Assembly: GCA_949825025.1 (NCBI GenBank)
Contig: OX463778.1
Coordinates: 34,612,616 to 34,676,615, forward strand
Reading direction: 5' to 3'
Origin: Siphlonurus alternatus
Lineage: Eukaryota > Arthropoda > Insecta > Ephemeroptera > Siphlonuridae
DNA length: 64,000 nucleotides
Shown: positions 29,986 to 41,316 of the stretch, piece after piece
Layout of the letters: each line of letters starts with the position of its first letter
How positions within the stretch are numbered: the stretch's first letter is position 1
Program-made: the position numbers and the translations under genes
Notes under the pieces: generated by a model
What the model was told of the DNA's origin: nothing
Database searches by the model: none
What the model saw: only the letters and a program-made list of their open reading frames with translations

Positions 29986-30800
29986 AATACATACATGAGA
30001 AATAATTTTCAAGTATCGATCCATTAATTTTATTTGGTTTTTTATAGTAGCTTTAATTAATACTTATACTTTTTATAAAAGTTGTGTATAAATTTGTCAC
30101 TATAATATATTGCCATTTCAAGAGCGCTTTTAAAAAATATAATATATATTTAATTCAATTCATTTATTTAATCACAAAAAAAAAAAAAAAAAAAAGGCTC
30201 GTCTTGAATCTTGAAGAAAAATTTTGGTACATAAAAAAAAGTATAAAAATCAATGCAGTACATTGAAGGTTAAAAAAGAGAAGATTGATGCATATAATCA
30301 TATAATTAATAATTTGATATATGATGTAACATAATGATGCGAAAAATTAATTATTTTTACTAATTTTTTAATGTTGGGTGTAATTAAGGATGAAATCTCG
30401 GTAATTGATATCAAGACTTGCAGAGAACTTCACCATCAGGGGGTCATGAAAATTTTGACGTGAAAGCTGGGTAGAAATTTAACATTGACCTTTATACATA
30501 TATGGATGAAAACCTGAAATGGAGCTGCAGTTGACTCGATCCGATCGAAGTATTAAACTGAGATTAATTGTTTTAAGCGTTTATAAATTGTGTCTAGTAT
30601 TTTACATATAATGAATTAAATTTATTGAATATTTTAAAAAGAAATGATCATATAATGGTATGGGGTATATAAAATTACATTCAGTATATTGACTATATAC
30701 ATAATTATATTGTAATATGACATGCAAACTACAATAATAATAAAGCGTGTGACCGATTTCAATGTATGTTATTTTCATTAAAAAATATGGTTCTTCAAAC

Positions 30801-31162
30801 TTAAGGGTAAGGTAACGCCACCAATGTTAAAAAAAATCCCTCACACAAAAATTCTGAAAAAAATTTAAAATGTTCTCCTCTACACCCCCTATCAGTAGCT
30901 AAAATATCAGGTATACAAATACGATCTAGTTTTTGAGTTATAAATTTTTAAAGTTGACTACTTTAACATGGAGAAATGTAACTTCTATGTTAAATTAGTC
31001 AACTTTAAAAATTAATAACTCAAAAACTAGATCGTATTTGTATACCTGATATCTGATATTTTAGCTACTGATAAGGGGTGTAGAGGAGAACATTTTAAAT
31101 TTTTTTCAGAATTTTTGTGTGAGGGATTTTTTTTAACATTGGTGGCGTTACCTTACCCTTAA
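30801..31162. mobile_element. TTAA-bounded foldback element, copy 1 (non-autonomous)
   Basis: Begins TTAAGGGTAAGGTAACGCCA and ends with its inverse ...TGGCGTTACCTTACCCTTAA. The arms are near-perfect complements for about 170 bases each, leaving almost no loop. There is no coding capacity. A TTAA boundary at both ends is the target-site signature of piggyBac- and Kolobok-type DNA transposons, which would supply transposase in trans (inference). Related copies lie at 32301, 33255, 46475 and 46664. Confidence 0.85.
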
Positions 31163-31286
31163 GAAATGATTTGTAGTTGCAATTTAATACTCCCTCTTTT
31201 TACTAATATTTTTCTGAGGAATTCAAAGTGAATATTTATTTTTGCCTCATGGGAGACAAATATTGTTGTATGCTCTGTTCATCTCT

Positions 31287-31669
31287 AGGTTTCTTTTTTT
31301 TTTTAATATTTTATTTTCTAAAAATATTTCCTGCCTTCTATTGAGAAATAAAAACCAAAAGAATCTATCTCAAATAGCTGCACCACAAAAAATTCCCAAA
31401 GTTGGTGTTTCGGGTTTCGGAGGCCTTTAACATGCATATATTCTTATGGAACAGAAAACAGCTTTTTACTCCAACTTCGTCTGAACTATAATATATATGC
31501 ATGGTACCAATTAAAAAATACGTCCGTAATTTATGATGAATTCATTAATGGATTTTCAAATTAAAAAAAAAAAAAAAAAAACGGAGCCGTTTTTCCGGAA
31601 AAAAACATCTTGAAAATCCTTATGGGAATTAACCCGCAAAAAAGTCAATATTTTTTCCGGTAAAATAGC

Positions 31670-31711
<42 letters not shown>

Positions 31712-31964
31712 AAATCCATTAACGAATTCATCATAGATTACGGTACGTTGTACCATAATTCAGAAGTTGGAGTAAAAAGCTGTTTTTTGTTCCATAAGGA
31801 TGCATGTTAAAGGCCTCCGAAACACCAACTTTGAGAATTTTTGGTGGTAAAGCTATTTGAGATGGATTTTTTTTGGTTTTCATTTCTCAATAGAAGGCAG
31901 GTTAAACTAGGCATTTTTAGAAAATAAAATATTCCAAAAAATGAAATCGCTCACTCTACTTTAA
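31287..31964. mobile_element. foldback element, second TTAA-type family, copy A
   Basis: Long imperfect inverted arms. The left arm (about 31287-31560) is mirrored by about 31700-31960, around an A/T-rich centre with two A runs. Motifs such as CCAAAGTTGGTGTTTC and GGAGGCCTTTAACATGC appear once in each orientation. The right end is CGCTCACTCTACTTTAA, sharing its terminal TTAA (31961-31964) with the next copy. The left terminus is degraded. Non-coding. Confidence 0.7.
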
Positions 31965-32995
31965 AGTAGAGTGAGCGAGTTCATTTTTTTTTAATATTTT
32001 ATTTTTTAAAAATAGTTTAAGCTGCGCGCCCTCTATTGAGAAATGAAAACCAAAAAATTCCATCTCAAATAGTTTCACCACAAAAAATTCCCAAAGTTGG
32101 TGTTTCGGAGGCCATAAGGTGCAGCCTTATGGAACATAAAACCGCGTTTTACTCCAACTTTTTCTGAACTATGGTACCATTTAAAAAATACTTACGTAAT
32201 CTATGAATTCTTTAATGAATTTTCAAATAAAAAAAATTTACGAGGTCATTTTCTTCGAAAAAAATCATGAAAATCCTTATGGGAATTAACCCGCAAAAAC
32301 TTAAGGTAGAGATTATACGGATCAGCTGGCCCAATGCTAAAAAAATCCCATTCATAAAAATTATGAAAAAAATTTAAAATGTTCTCTTCTACATCCCCTA
32401 TAAGTAGGTAAAAAATCAGGTATACAAAAACGAGCTAGTTTTCGAGTAATTAATTTTTAAATTTCTCTAATTTAACATAGAGAAATGGCGGAACTTCCAT
32501 GTTTAATTAGTCAACTTTAAAAATTAATAACTCGAAAACTAGCTCGTTTTTGTATACCTGCAATAATATTTTACCTACTGATAGGGGATGTAGAGGAGAA
32601 CATTTTAATTTTTTTTCATAATTTTTATGAATGGGATTTTTTTAGCATTGGGCCAGCTGATCTGTATTATCTCTACCTTAAAGATTTTTTTTTTCCGAAA
32701 AAACGGCTCCGTAAAAAAAATTTTTTATTTAAAAATCCGTTAAAGAATTCATCATAGATTACGTAGGTATTTTTTAAATGGTAGCATAGTTCAGAAAATG
32801 TTGGAGTAAAGTGCGGTTTTATGTTCCATAAGGCTGCACGTCAAAGGCCTCCGAAACACACCAACTTTGGGATTTTTTTGTGGTGAAACTATTTGAGATG
32901 GAATTTTTTGTTTTTCATTTCTCAATAAAGGGCAGCTTAAGCTATTTTTAGAAAATCAAATATTAAAAAAAAATGCAATCGCTCACTCAACTTTA
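31961..32995. mobile_element. foldback element, second TTAA-type family, copy B, interrupted
   Basis: Starts TTAAAGTAGAGTGAGCGA and ends TCGCTCACTCAACTTTAA. The arms are homologous to copy A (GTTGGTGTTTCGGAGGCC and its inverse). The centre is interrupted by another foldback element at 32301-32681, inserted at TTAA. Non-coding. Confidence 0.75.
32301..32681. mobile_element. TTAA-bounded foldback element, diverged copy 2, nested
   Basis: TTAAGGTAGAGATTATACGG at the left end is mirrored at the right end (...TCTCTACCTTAA). The interior is a diverged version of the 30801-31162 element (AAAATGTTCTCTTCTACATC, AAAACGAGCTAGTTTTCGAG). It sits in the loop of the copy at 31961-32995, which reads continuously on both sides if this element and one TTAA are removed. 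Confidence 0.8.
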
Positions 32996-33254
32996 AATTC
33001 TTTTCGTGTAACTATACTTTCTTCAAGTGCAATTATTAATAACCATTTTAATGTAAATTAAAAATAAGTCCACTGCAACAGCATTTATAAACGATTTATT
33101 ATATGTATTGCATTTAGTATTTTTTTTATATATATTTATCAGTTTATTGTAAATTTGTATGGTGCCTTTATATTGGGTTTAGTTGATAGGACTCTTTAGT
33201 CCTGACTACGCCTTTTATACAAAAAAGTCCTTTTATTATTATTTATAAATTAAG
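32996..33254 (+). mobile_element. possible LINE 3'UTR end with (ATT)n-like tail
   Basis: AT-rich sequence containing a small hairpin (GGACTCTTTAGTCC near 33189-33202), then ACTACGCCTTTTATACAAAA and a TTATTATTATT end. This layout (hairpin, then a short tandem tail) resembles the 3' ends of L2/CR1-like LINEs, but no ORF2 remnant is recognisable upstream. Weak call. Confidence 0.3.
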
Positions 33255-34164
33255 TTAAGGGTAAGATAACACTGCCAATGTTAAAAAAATCCCTCACACA
33301 AAAATTCTGAAAAAAATTCAAAAATGTTCTCCTCTACATCCCTTATCAGTAGCTAAAATATCACATGATACAACTATAATAGATAGGTCCATCAGCCCTA
33401 CGAATTTGGACTGGTCTGCGCATTTTGGCCAAAAACACCCAAGGTGACGTCACGTAGTGAGCTCAAAACAGCTGTTTTGCTGCACGAGGTGCCCCTACCG
33501 GAGCAGAGTTTTTGTTCAACATTAGCGAGAACGTTGCTTTTTATCTCATCTCAAATTTGATATTTATTTACAATACTACAAGCCAAACCGGTTGCAGTAA
33601 TGTATTAAAAGAATTTTTAAACACTGCAATTCGCAAGCAATCTGGGGTAGAAGTTCGTATCTTTGTTCATAAAGCATACAAAGTTGCTATTGGCTGTGCG
33701 CAGATTAGTCACCTAGCGTTTGCGCAGCTTCATTTGGATTCATGCTTTTTTATCATGCACACCTTGCAGAGCCATGCGCAGTAGACTACTAACATTTAAA
33801 ACTCGTTTCTGCGCAGCTTTTCTAAGCCATGGCTATTAATTTACGGAAAACTCTATAATAGAGCAGAAAAAATTAAACGTATGCACCGTGCGCATGGGAC
33901 GGCCCTGAAAATATCAGGTGTACAAATACGATCTAGTTTTTGAGTTATGAATTTTTAAAGTTGACTAATTTAATATGGGAGTTCCATTTCTCCATGTTAA
34001 AGTAGTCAACTTTAAAAGTTCGTAACTCAAAAACTAGATCGTACTTGTATACCAGCTCTGATATTTTAGCTACTGATAGGGGATGTAGAGGAGAACATTT
34101 TAAATTTTTTCAGAATTTTTGTGAGGGATTTTTTTTAACATTGGTGGCGTTATCTTACCTTTAA
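33255..34164. mobile_element. TTAA-bounded foldback element, copy 3, interrupted
   Basis: TTAAGGGTAAGATAACACTG at the left, ...AACATTGGTGGCGTTATCTTACCTTTAA at the right. The two arms match the 30801-31162 element but are separated by a 544-base insertion (33364-33907) flanked by the 9-base direct repeat AAAATATCA. Without the insertion the element would be about 357 bp, close to copy 1. Two tandem copies of a 37-38 bp sequence (TTTCCCATTTTGACATTACA...) follow at 34173-34245. Confidence 0.8.
33364..33907. mobile_element. 544-bp insertion with 9-bp target-site duplication, unclassified
   Basis: Flanked by AAAATATCA at 33355-33363 and 33908-33916. The sequence is distinctly GC-richer than the host element. 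Its right end, read inward, begins CAGGGCCGTCCC, which looks like a hAT-type terminus, but the left end (CATGATACAACT) does not match it. It contains a 90-codon frame (33512-33784) that I do not recognise. It may be a deletion derivative of a DNA transposon, or a different class. Confidence 0.55.
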
Positions 34165-34807
34165 GAGAGTAGTCTCCCATTTTGACATTACAAACGAACA
34201 ATGTTCGTAGTTTCCCATTTTGACATTACAAACGAACAATGTTCTTTACTAAAATCTAGACATGCAGCACAATCTAATGACGCCTCAGTTCTTTTATTTA
34301 ATTTGCTTGAACAGAATATCAACACTTGTGGTAACCATTTTAAACTAAGATTTTATTGTATCTAATATTCTTGCAGAACAAATTATATAACCCTTTAAAT
34401 TGTAAATAAAATTTTAAAATCAATCGTAAAAATCAATTTTCTCAAGTAATTAATTATGCTTTTGCATTAAATTAAAGTATTCTCACATTATTCATAAAAT
34501 GCCATACAGAAAAAAAAAAAGTAAATGTTCTGAAATTTTCAAATGAAAACCCAAAATCCATTGGAATATCCTATACACTACTTTATACTACCAGCTGTTC
34601 GCAATTTCAGTCCTGGCAATTACCTCGTCACCTTTTCAAGATTATATTAGGAGTTGATTTCAAATATAATAATTATAAACAAACAATAAATGTCAAGCGT
34701 TAATGATGTATTTATTTTAAGAAGGTATCAGGACATAACCGTAGTAGAAGTAATTTAGACAGACTTGGTTATAGTTTCAAACAGTTTATTGACCTCTTTA
34801 CACATGT

Positions 34808-37285
34808 TCACTTCTTGGCCACCTTCTTGTCGCCCTTGGCCTTGGTAATGTCTTCTGCGTTCTCCGCTGCCTCTCGTGCACGCTTTGCTCGCATACCAAC
34901 CATCTTGGCGTCTACTCGCGCCTGAAATCAACACACAAATAGTTAGCATGGCTGTTGTAGCATGGAGTCACAGCACACAAAATTGATAGTGGTAAATTTG
35001 TAAATTTACCAAAGCCGAGTTTCATTTTTTTCCAACAGACACCTGCTCATTAAATTTTGTGGCTAATTGAATACTATTTTTTTTTTTTGTTAATATGTAA
35101 ATTTTGAAATTTTATGGACAATTCTTTGGTAAATCAAGTCTAAAATGCATGCATTTTGTTAATTGTTTTTAAGTATTTTTGTTTTATACTTACGCCACTT
35201 TTCAAAGGAAATGGTAACAACAAAATTTGAAAGATCTCAGTCAAGGTTTTTGGCATAAGAGATACAACCCAATGGTGCAGTAATCTCGCGTAGTTTGTAG
35301 TACTTGCATAAATAAATGATAATTTTATGAAAGTAAGAGAATAAATTTAAAGAAATGCCGTAAAAAATATTTAAGTTGCAAAATAATATTAGGAGGAAAT
35401 ACTTTGAATCTTCAACATATTTTCTTAAAAAGTTCCTCAATTACTCGGGGACACTGGTGGCACTTTTTCTCAACTCACCTTGCGGAGGGCATGGAACACT
35501 GAGAACTTCTTCTCTGCTCCGGTGATGACGCGAGCGTTGTGCTTGGCAGAGAGCTGGCGAATGGGCATCACCGCGGGGCCCTTGAGCTGCACAGCAACCT
35601 TACGCTCCTCCTCCTGTGGACAAGCAAACATCAGCTGGTGACACAGACAATGGGCAGCAAGACAGCTCTTCAAAACAACGCAATGAATATCAAGCTTGTG
35701 AAAGAATAAATCAAACAGTTATATCATATTATTTATATCTTTGTTACTAGTTATTACTGTTTAAACATTGAACTAAACTCTTGGATTTAAAAAGTAAATA
35801 ATAAAAAAAAAATAATAATAATAATAATGCAGCAAACTTACTATCAGAGATCATGCTCTACATTCACTATGTGTGCATCAAAATAAATAATATATATATA
35901 TATATTTATGGTCTATTTATTATAAGGACATCATTGGTTTTCCGTCAAAACGACTAAAATGTTTTATCACATCTGAGATACTCATTTTTGCACCATGGGT
36001 TTCCAAGTATACAAAATTTTTATAACTAAAAAGCACTGTACAAAAAAGAGAACATGTATTGTATTTCAGACGATATAAAATGAGTCAAGTCATTTTAACA
36101 GAGCACCATCAACATACACAATATTACTTGATAACAAAATATGCTTTGTGGCGGTCAAAATTAGTGGAGTAGCTTGTATTTGCTGCACGAATCAACTAAT
36201 CACTCTGTCTGATCCTCCAAATCCGAGTTTAAAATCACATAAAAAATAATCAGACAATGGACATATTTCAAGATGCTTTGTCACTACAATGAACAGTGTG
36301 GCACGATTGGTTAAGTGTCGGACTTGTAATCTGGATCATCTCCAGAGCGTGGGTTCGCTCCCGACTGCCTGCCAGTTTGCGAGCGATCCTGAGTGCAATC
36401 GCCAGGTGGCTGCAGCTTGCAAGTCTAACACTGTATCGGGAGGTGACATAGTTCACCATCTGCCCTGATGATGGTTTTCTGAGGTTTCCCATTGTCATTT
36501 GCCTGGGAGTGACATTGTCATTGTCACTCCCAGGCAAATGCCGGGGAAGTTCCTAACACAAGGCCACAGCCTATCCTAGTATCCCACTGTTGTTAATACT
36601 GTTGTTAAGTTTTAATGCTTACACTAATAGCAGAATATGCTGTAGTAAGCTAACATTGTAAAAAAAAATAATAAAATGATGCCCATACTGATAAAAATTA
36701 CTACTTAACTCACATATACAGTATTCAACCATTACAACGATTGATTGAATTTTGACATATTAGATCTGTTCTAAAATGTTAAATAGATTTTTATTGAACA
36801 TTTAAGAAGAACTATTGGGATGCTCCGTAACACAACAAACAATGATAACACTGGCACAAATGCATCTAGTGAGTACAGTAGTGATCTAGTCCTTGATGGA
36901 TTTTGATTAAATTTAGCCGTCCAGCATGATTAGGAAGAAGCACAGACGGAAAGTAATGAAACTCACGGTGGCTTCTCCCTTCCTTGGCTTCTTGTTGGCG
37001 TGCACTGGGAAGAGGATCAACTTGCTGCGGTACTCCTTGAGCCGCTGTACGTTGGCCTGGAGGCTCTCAACAGACTTGTTGCGTCTTCGGTGGTCCACAG
37101 AAATGCCAATTGTTCTCGCAAAACCCTTGTTCAGTCCTGCAGCCTGCAATGAAGCACACTTAGCATTAGTCACTGCAAAAGTAGGCATAGGCAGTATTTT
37201 AGTATATCAGCATGAAAGCAAAAAAGACTCAAGTCTATTAGTAAATTATTTTAAGGGTAAGATAACACAAACAATCGATTGTTGG

Positions 37286-37317
<32 letters not shown>

Positions 37318-40300
37318 TTCTTTAGTAGGCGATGTTTGGCCTGACAGCCATTCTTACACATAACCTCAAATACATTTTAGTAATATAATAATTTGAATTT
37401 AAATAGTCTTATACCATTCATTTGTCCATTTCGTTTCTTGAGGTACTGTAACTTGTATTTTGTAATCAGTAATAAAGGACACAAGCAATTCACTACATAA
37501 TTAACACATTAATTTCACTTGATTATCACTATCGTTATCACACACTTAATCTTGATGCTTAAACAGTATTGACAAAATATACAAAATACAACAATATTAA
37601 AAATATGAAACAAATTAAAAATAATTAATAATAACACATTTAAGTAAAGTTATAGAGAACGTTGATTAAAATACCATATTAGGAACAAATTATTACAAAT
37701 AAATATAATAATTAAAATACATAATCTTTAAGACATTATTAATTAAACACTTTTATTTGCGATCTTTTCAATAAATGCTCTGTGATAAGTGCTTTAAACA
37801 CGGAAAGTGAGCTAGCTTTACATATTTTTTCAGGTAATGAATTCCAAAACTTAGCACCATCAAATACAATAGAATTTTCATACATTTGACATTTTGATCG
37901 AGGTAATTTTATAAAGAGAGAGTGCTCTCGTGTACTAGTCCCATTTGATTAACATGTAAACCTTAGCAACCTCATAATAATTCTGAATTTTTTTTGAGAG
38001 ACAGTTCTTGGCATTAAAAAGAAATGGACAAAATTTCAAAACAATCGGACGATCCAATTTTTTTTTAATTAATTTTTTAGTTTCGGTCTCCATGGGAAAG
38101 CACTATACTGAAAATTTAAAAAATTCATTTAAAAAAATTGGATCGTCCGATTGTTTTGAAATTTTCTCCATATTTTTTTAATGCCAAGAACTGTCTCTCA
38201 AAAAAAAATTCAGAATCATTATGAGGTTGCTAAGGGTTACATGTTAATCAAATGGGACTAACAACAATCGATTGTTCGTGTTGTCTTACCCTTAATAAAA
38301 CTGAATTAAATCCAGTTTCTTTCCTATGGAAAATTGAGATATATCTTGACCCTTTTTTCTTCCTGCTCACACAATGATGCCTACATTAACAAAGTGTTCT
38401 GTGGTACCAGTACACTTTCCTTAACATAAATGTTAACATCACAGGTACAGTATGATTCGGGACATTGATGTTAACATTTGTTAAAGAAAGTGTATGCATA
38501 CATACATTTCTAATATTAATTTTTACAATATGTAACGGATAGTCTCTTTCTCTATAATAATTTCTTTATTTCAAAGATCTAGCTGGCTTTTTGTTATTTT
38601 CGTTATGTATGCCCTCTTACCCTTTATTTTCCCCTTCATAGCATTTTAAGCGGACAGATTATTTGGAAGTACTTTGCAGTTAATAGGTGACTTGTCCTTA
38701 CACTGATCCTCGCCATCTGTGCGAGTGGCGCTACAACTTCGTGTACGGTCAAAGCATGTAGAAACGAAATAATACATTGCGAAGATGGGGGAAAAATTTT
38801 GTGAACCGCGAGTTAGGTACGAAAGAAAATAAAAAGTTAACATTTTTCACTGCCAAAATGTGGTATAACTATTCTAGTTTGCTTCAGTGCAATTGTTTTC
38901 ACCCTACAGTAAAACAAGCCTTAGATTACGCCTGAGATCACAGACTAGACGTCGCCAAGGCGTAGTAATCTTCATTTTTTAAAAATGTCCCACAACAAGG
39001 TTATTTTAAACTATGGAATTTTTTAAAAATATTACATGCTTCTATAATATGTATAACTATTAGAAAAAAGTATAAAAATGTAAGTTTAATTTGATTTCAA
39101 AATCGCGTCGCCATCACTTCGACCAATTTGCACCTCTTCCAGACGAAAGCCTGGGGCCGCGCCGGCCGTCTGGGCCTCTGTTGTGACAACACGTCGACAT
39201 CAAAAATGCTAAAAACTTGAAAAAAATTGGTGAAATTAAATAAAATAAGCACCCTTACGCATTTAAAAGTTACATTCTGGATTTATTATAGCTTCTGGAG
39301 GCGTGTATAGACGTATATTCCGATCCGTCTTTTATTTTAAACCGAACGCCTTTTTTCAGATCAGCTGATCGGTTTAGTTCGATTCGGTTCGATTTAATTA
39401 ATCGAATTCGAGCTCCTGTGACGTCACAATAACAAAAATCGTGGCAGCGTGCCTTTTCTGTTTTGGATTTAAAGTTCGCTAAATTAATGAACATTAAACC
39501 ACGATGTCAGGACTAATAACAGGTTAAAAGTCTATTAGATACTTGGGATGGCCGCTAGGCAAGCGGATTGCCGCGCCCACGGCCGTGGCGTTCTCATAAA
39601 CCGGCAAACTAAACTAGGGATGTGATGTTTTATTCTAATCGAGCGCCTATCGTTAAAAAATGAAGGTCGTAACGCAAAACGGTACTATTTTCTATTCAAA
39701 ATGTCTTCCATGCGTAAACTAAGGTTTGTGATACTGTAGCACTGCTCAATTCCAAATACTAGCGAGATAAAGACAACTACCTCGGGCCACCGCGGCTCGC
39801 CATGCTGCCAAGCGATTCTGCGATTGGTTGACCACAGAGCAGCCATTGATGGGTTAGAACGACATGACGTCATGCTGTCAAGTGATTGGTTGACTTTGAA
39901 CTGCAAGTTGCAAAAAGTTGCAGCGCCACTCACAGATGGCGAGGATCAGTGTAAGGACAAGTCACCTATTATTCAAACAGTTAGTTCTATACTTGAATTA
40001 GATACTGTAGCAGTTAAAACAATATTATGTATACTGTATACCAAGGTTAATATGATGAGCAGCATTTCATCCAAAAACCTACAGATAAAATAAAGTATAC
40101 ATAGGCTATCTTCACTATTTTGTATTTTTAACTCTCAAGTTGACAAGGTGCTAAGAGCAGTCTCATTAATTTTCCATCAAAGCAGAATACGTTGAAAGAT
40201 TTGGGTTTTGAAGCATCTGAAACGTCAACAAAGAGTGTCAACAATCTCACCTTGACCTCGTCCAGAGTGAATCCTCGGCCAGCACGGACCTTGGTGTGGT

Positions 40301-40515
40301 ACCGTGAGGATGGACAACGCACAATGGGGCGAAGGGGTCCGGCAACAGGCTTGGGGGCAATGGAGCGGGCCTTCTTGATACGAGTCTGGCGCCTTCGGAA
40401 CTTGCGGGCTGGCTGGTTGAACCATGTCTTCACAAACCTCTGCCAGTCCTTGTGGAAATGCCCATTTGGGATCATATTATTTCTTTTGGGAGCCATGGTG
40501 ACGGATTAGGCGGCA
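34808..40515 (-). CDS. RPL13: 60S ribosomal protein L13 (eL13), complete coding set
   Basis: Coding exons on the minus strand are 40496-40251, 37143-36967, 35613-35479 and 34921-34808. All junctions are phase 0 with GT-AG ends, giving 223 aa. The first exon begins [20 protein letters not shown], followed by [18 protein letters not shown], a strong eL13 signature. Later come [36 protein letters not shown] and a lysine-rich C-terminus ending KKVAKK. eL13 is a structural protein of the large cytosolic subunit. The length is slightly above the 211 aa of the human protein. A TTTGCAG acceptor lies 19 bases before the ATG, so a 5'UTR exon exists upstream (candidate donor at 41311-41316). A polyadenylation signal AATAAA is the complement of 34785-34790. 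Intron 1 carries two large transposons and intron 2 a SINE. Head-to-head with PSMB2. Confidence 0.96.
36296..36600 (+). mobile_element. tRNA-derived SINE in RPL13 intron 2
   Basis: The head looks like a tRNA-Thr: GGTTAAGTGTCGGACT as box A and anticodon-arm region, CTTGTAATC as anticodon loop, and GTGGGTTCGCTCCCG as box B and T-arm. The body carries TGAGGTTTCCCATTGTC and CCAGGCAAATGCCGGGGA, then AAGGCCACAGCC. This core is one I associate with widespread arthropod SINEs. The tail is a short TTG/TGTTAA-rich end near 36585-36610. The element lies antisense to the gene. A 19-bp inverted duplication sits in its core (36496-36540). Confidence 0.75.
36496..36540. repeat. 19-bp inverted repeat inside the SINE core
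   Basis: CATTTGCCTGGGAGTGACA at 36496-36514 is the exact complement of 36522-36540, with a 7-base loop. It duplicates the CCAGGCAAATG core segment in inverse orientation. Confidence 0.9.
37286..37315. repeat. (TAGA)n microsatellite, LINE 3' tail
   Basis: About seven copies of TAGA at the junction of the minus-strand LINE 3'UTR and the host foldback element. Confidence 0.9.
37286..37936 (-). mobile_element. 5'-truncated LINE with (TATC)n tail
   Basis: On the minus strand, from about 37936 to the stop at 37739, the frame reads as a LINE ORF2 C-terminus: [13 protein letters not shown], then [20 protein letters not shown], then [16 protein letters not shown] and a stop. A 3'UTR of about 420 bases follows, ending in (TATC)n at 37315-37286. 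The GAK-WNSLP-I-x-SLSxFK pattern is typical of jockey/CR1-type elements. It belongs to a different family from those at 12.4 and 62-63.6 kb. Confidence 0.75.
38681..39971. mobile_element. 1.29-kb terminal-inverted-repeat element, non-autonomous
   Basis: The left terminus TAATAGGTGACTTGTCCTTA continues to CACTGATCCTCGCCATCTGTG and is mirrored at the right terminus. About 58 bp match with a 2-base indel. The outermost TA could be a TA target duplication (Tc1/mariner-like) or part of the repeat. The interior is GC-richer than its surroundings, with no recognisable transposase and only short frames. It lies in RPL13 intron 1. Confidence 0.75.
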
Positions 40516-41310
40516 CTGCAAACACAAATATAATTAATTTATTCGGCCAAGCTGCTTCTTAAAAACCAAGACTATTAAATAAAATCCCTATTTGGTCTCT
40601 GCTCAAGTGATGTTAAAAAAAGTGAAGCGTGATTGCACAGATGAAGGTAGTGTTCTGCCTCCCCAAATTTCTCTCTGCCAAATGCTCCCTACCGGACCCT
40701 AGGCCTACCACTCGTATGTATGCATATGATATGCAGTGTTGCTGGACATTGCCAAACACGGCGGGGCTTGAAATTATTGATCATGCTAAAATATTGAGGG
40801 TCATTTGAAGCCAGCAGTTTGAATGCTTCAGAAGAAAATTCATGCAAGAATCACAGCCTCACAAATAGATTTACAACATACTAACTTTATGGTATGCATA
40901 ATAATATGATACAGTAGTAACATACTAACTTTATGGTATGCATAATAATATGATACAGTAGATCTTGACAGCTGTGCCAGTATGTTTATGAAAACTGAAC
41001 ATGGCGTATTTATCAGTATAAATAACCATCAATAAAACCAATCCATAATTGAAAGACACAATCAGTTCAGCTGGCACAATACCTGTCACTACCAATGAAA
41101 AACACTGCGATCGACCGCTTCAACGTGACATCAACCTTTCCGAACCAAGTTTTGTACAAAGAATAATCCAAAATCATGCTACTAAAGGACCAAAATTTAT
41201 GACATTTATGGTAATTTAATATGTATTCTTCTATGTTTTATACGTAATTTGTGTTTAATAGTTACGATGGTTTAGATAAATGAAGATTTTAATAAATAAA
41301 GCCACGTTTT
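40516..41310. other. RPL13 5'UTR intron
   Basis: The stretch lies between the candidate 5'UTR exon donor (complement of GCTCAC, 41311-41316) and the acceptor at 40516. It holds a 44-bp tandem duplication at 40875-40962. I saw no intronic snoRNA with convincing C/D or H/ACA boxes. Confidence 0.55.
40875..40962. repeat. 44-bp direct tandem duplication
   Basis: Two adjacent identical copies of a 44-base unit beginning AACATACTAACTTTATGG. Confidence 0.9.
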
Positions 41311-41316
41311 GCTCAC

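Larger units (their letters stand above)
37251..38295. mobile_element. TTAA-bounded foldback element, third type, with LINE insert
   Basis: TTAAGGGTAAGATAACACAA followed by ACAATCGATTGTT at the left. The right end is the inverse, ACAATCGATTGTTCGTGTTG then TCTTACCCTTAA. Inner arms (about 37938-38075 against 38120-38262) contain CCCATTTGATTAACATGTAA and AATTCTGAATTTTTTTTGAG, homologous to the element at 45363-46095. The left arm is interrupted by a LINE fragment (about 37286-37936). The element is in RPL13 intron 1. Confidence 0.8.

Noticed and set aside
36926..37288. 120-codon plus-strand frame opposite RPL13 exon 3
   Set aside because: Antisense shadow of a real RPL13 exon with splice sites and family match on the minus strand.
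34922..40250. Intronic snoRNA in RPL13, as found in mammals
   Set aside because: I looked for C/D boxes (RTGATGA, CTGA) on the minus strand of the introns and found no properly spaced pair with terminal stem.
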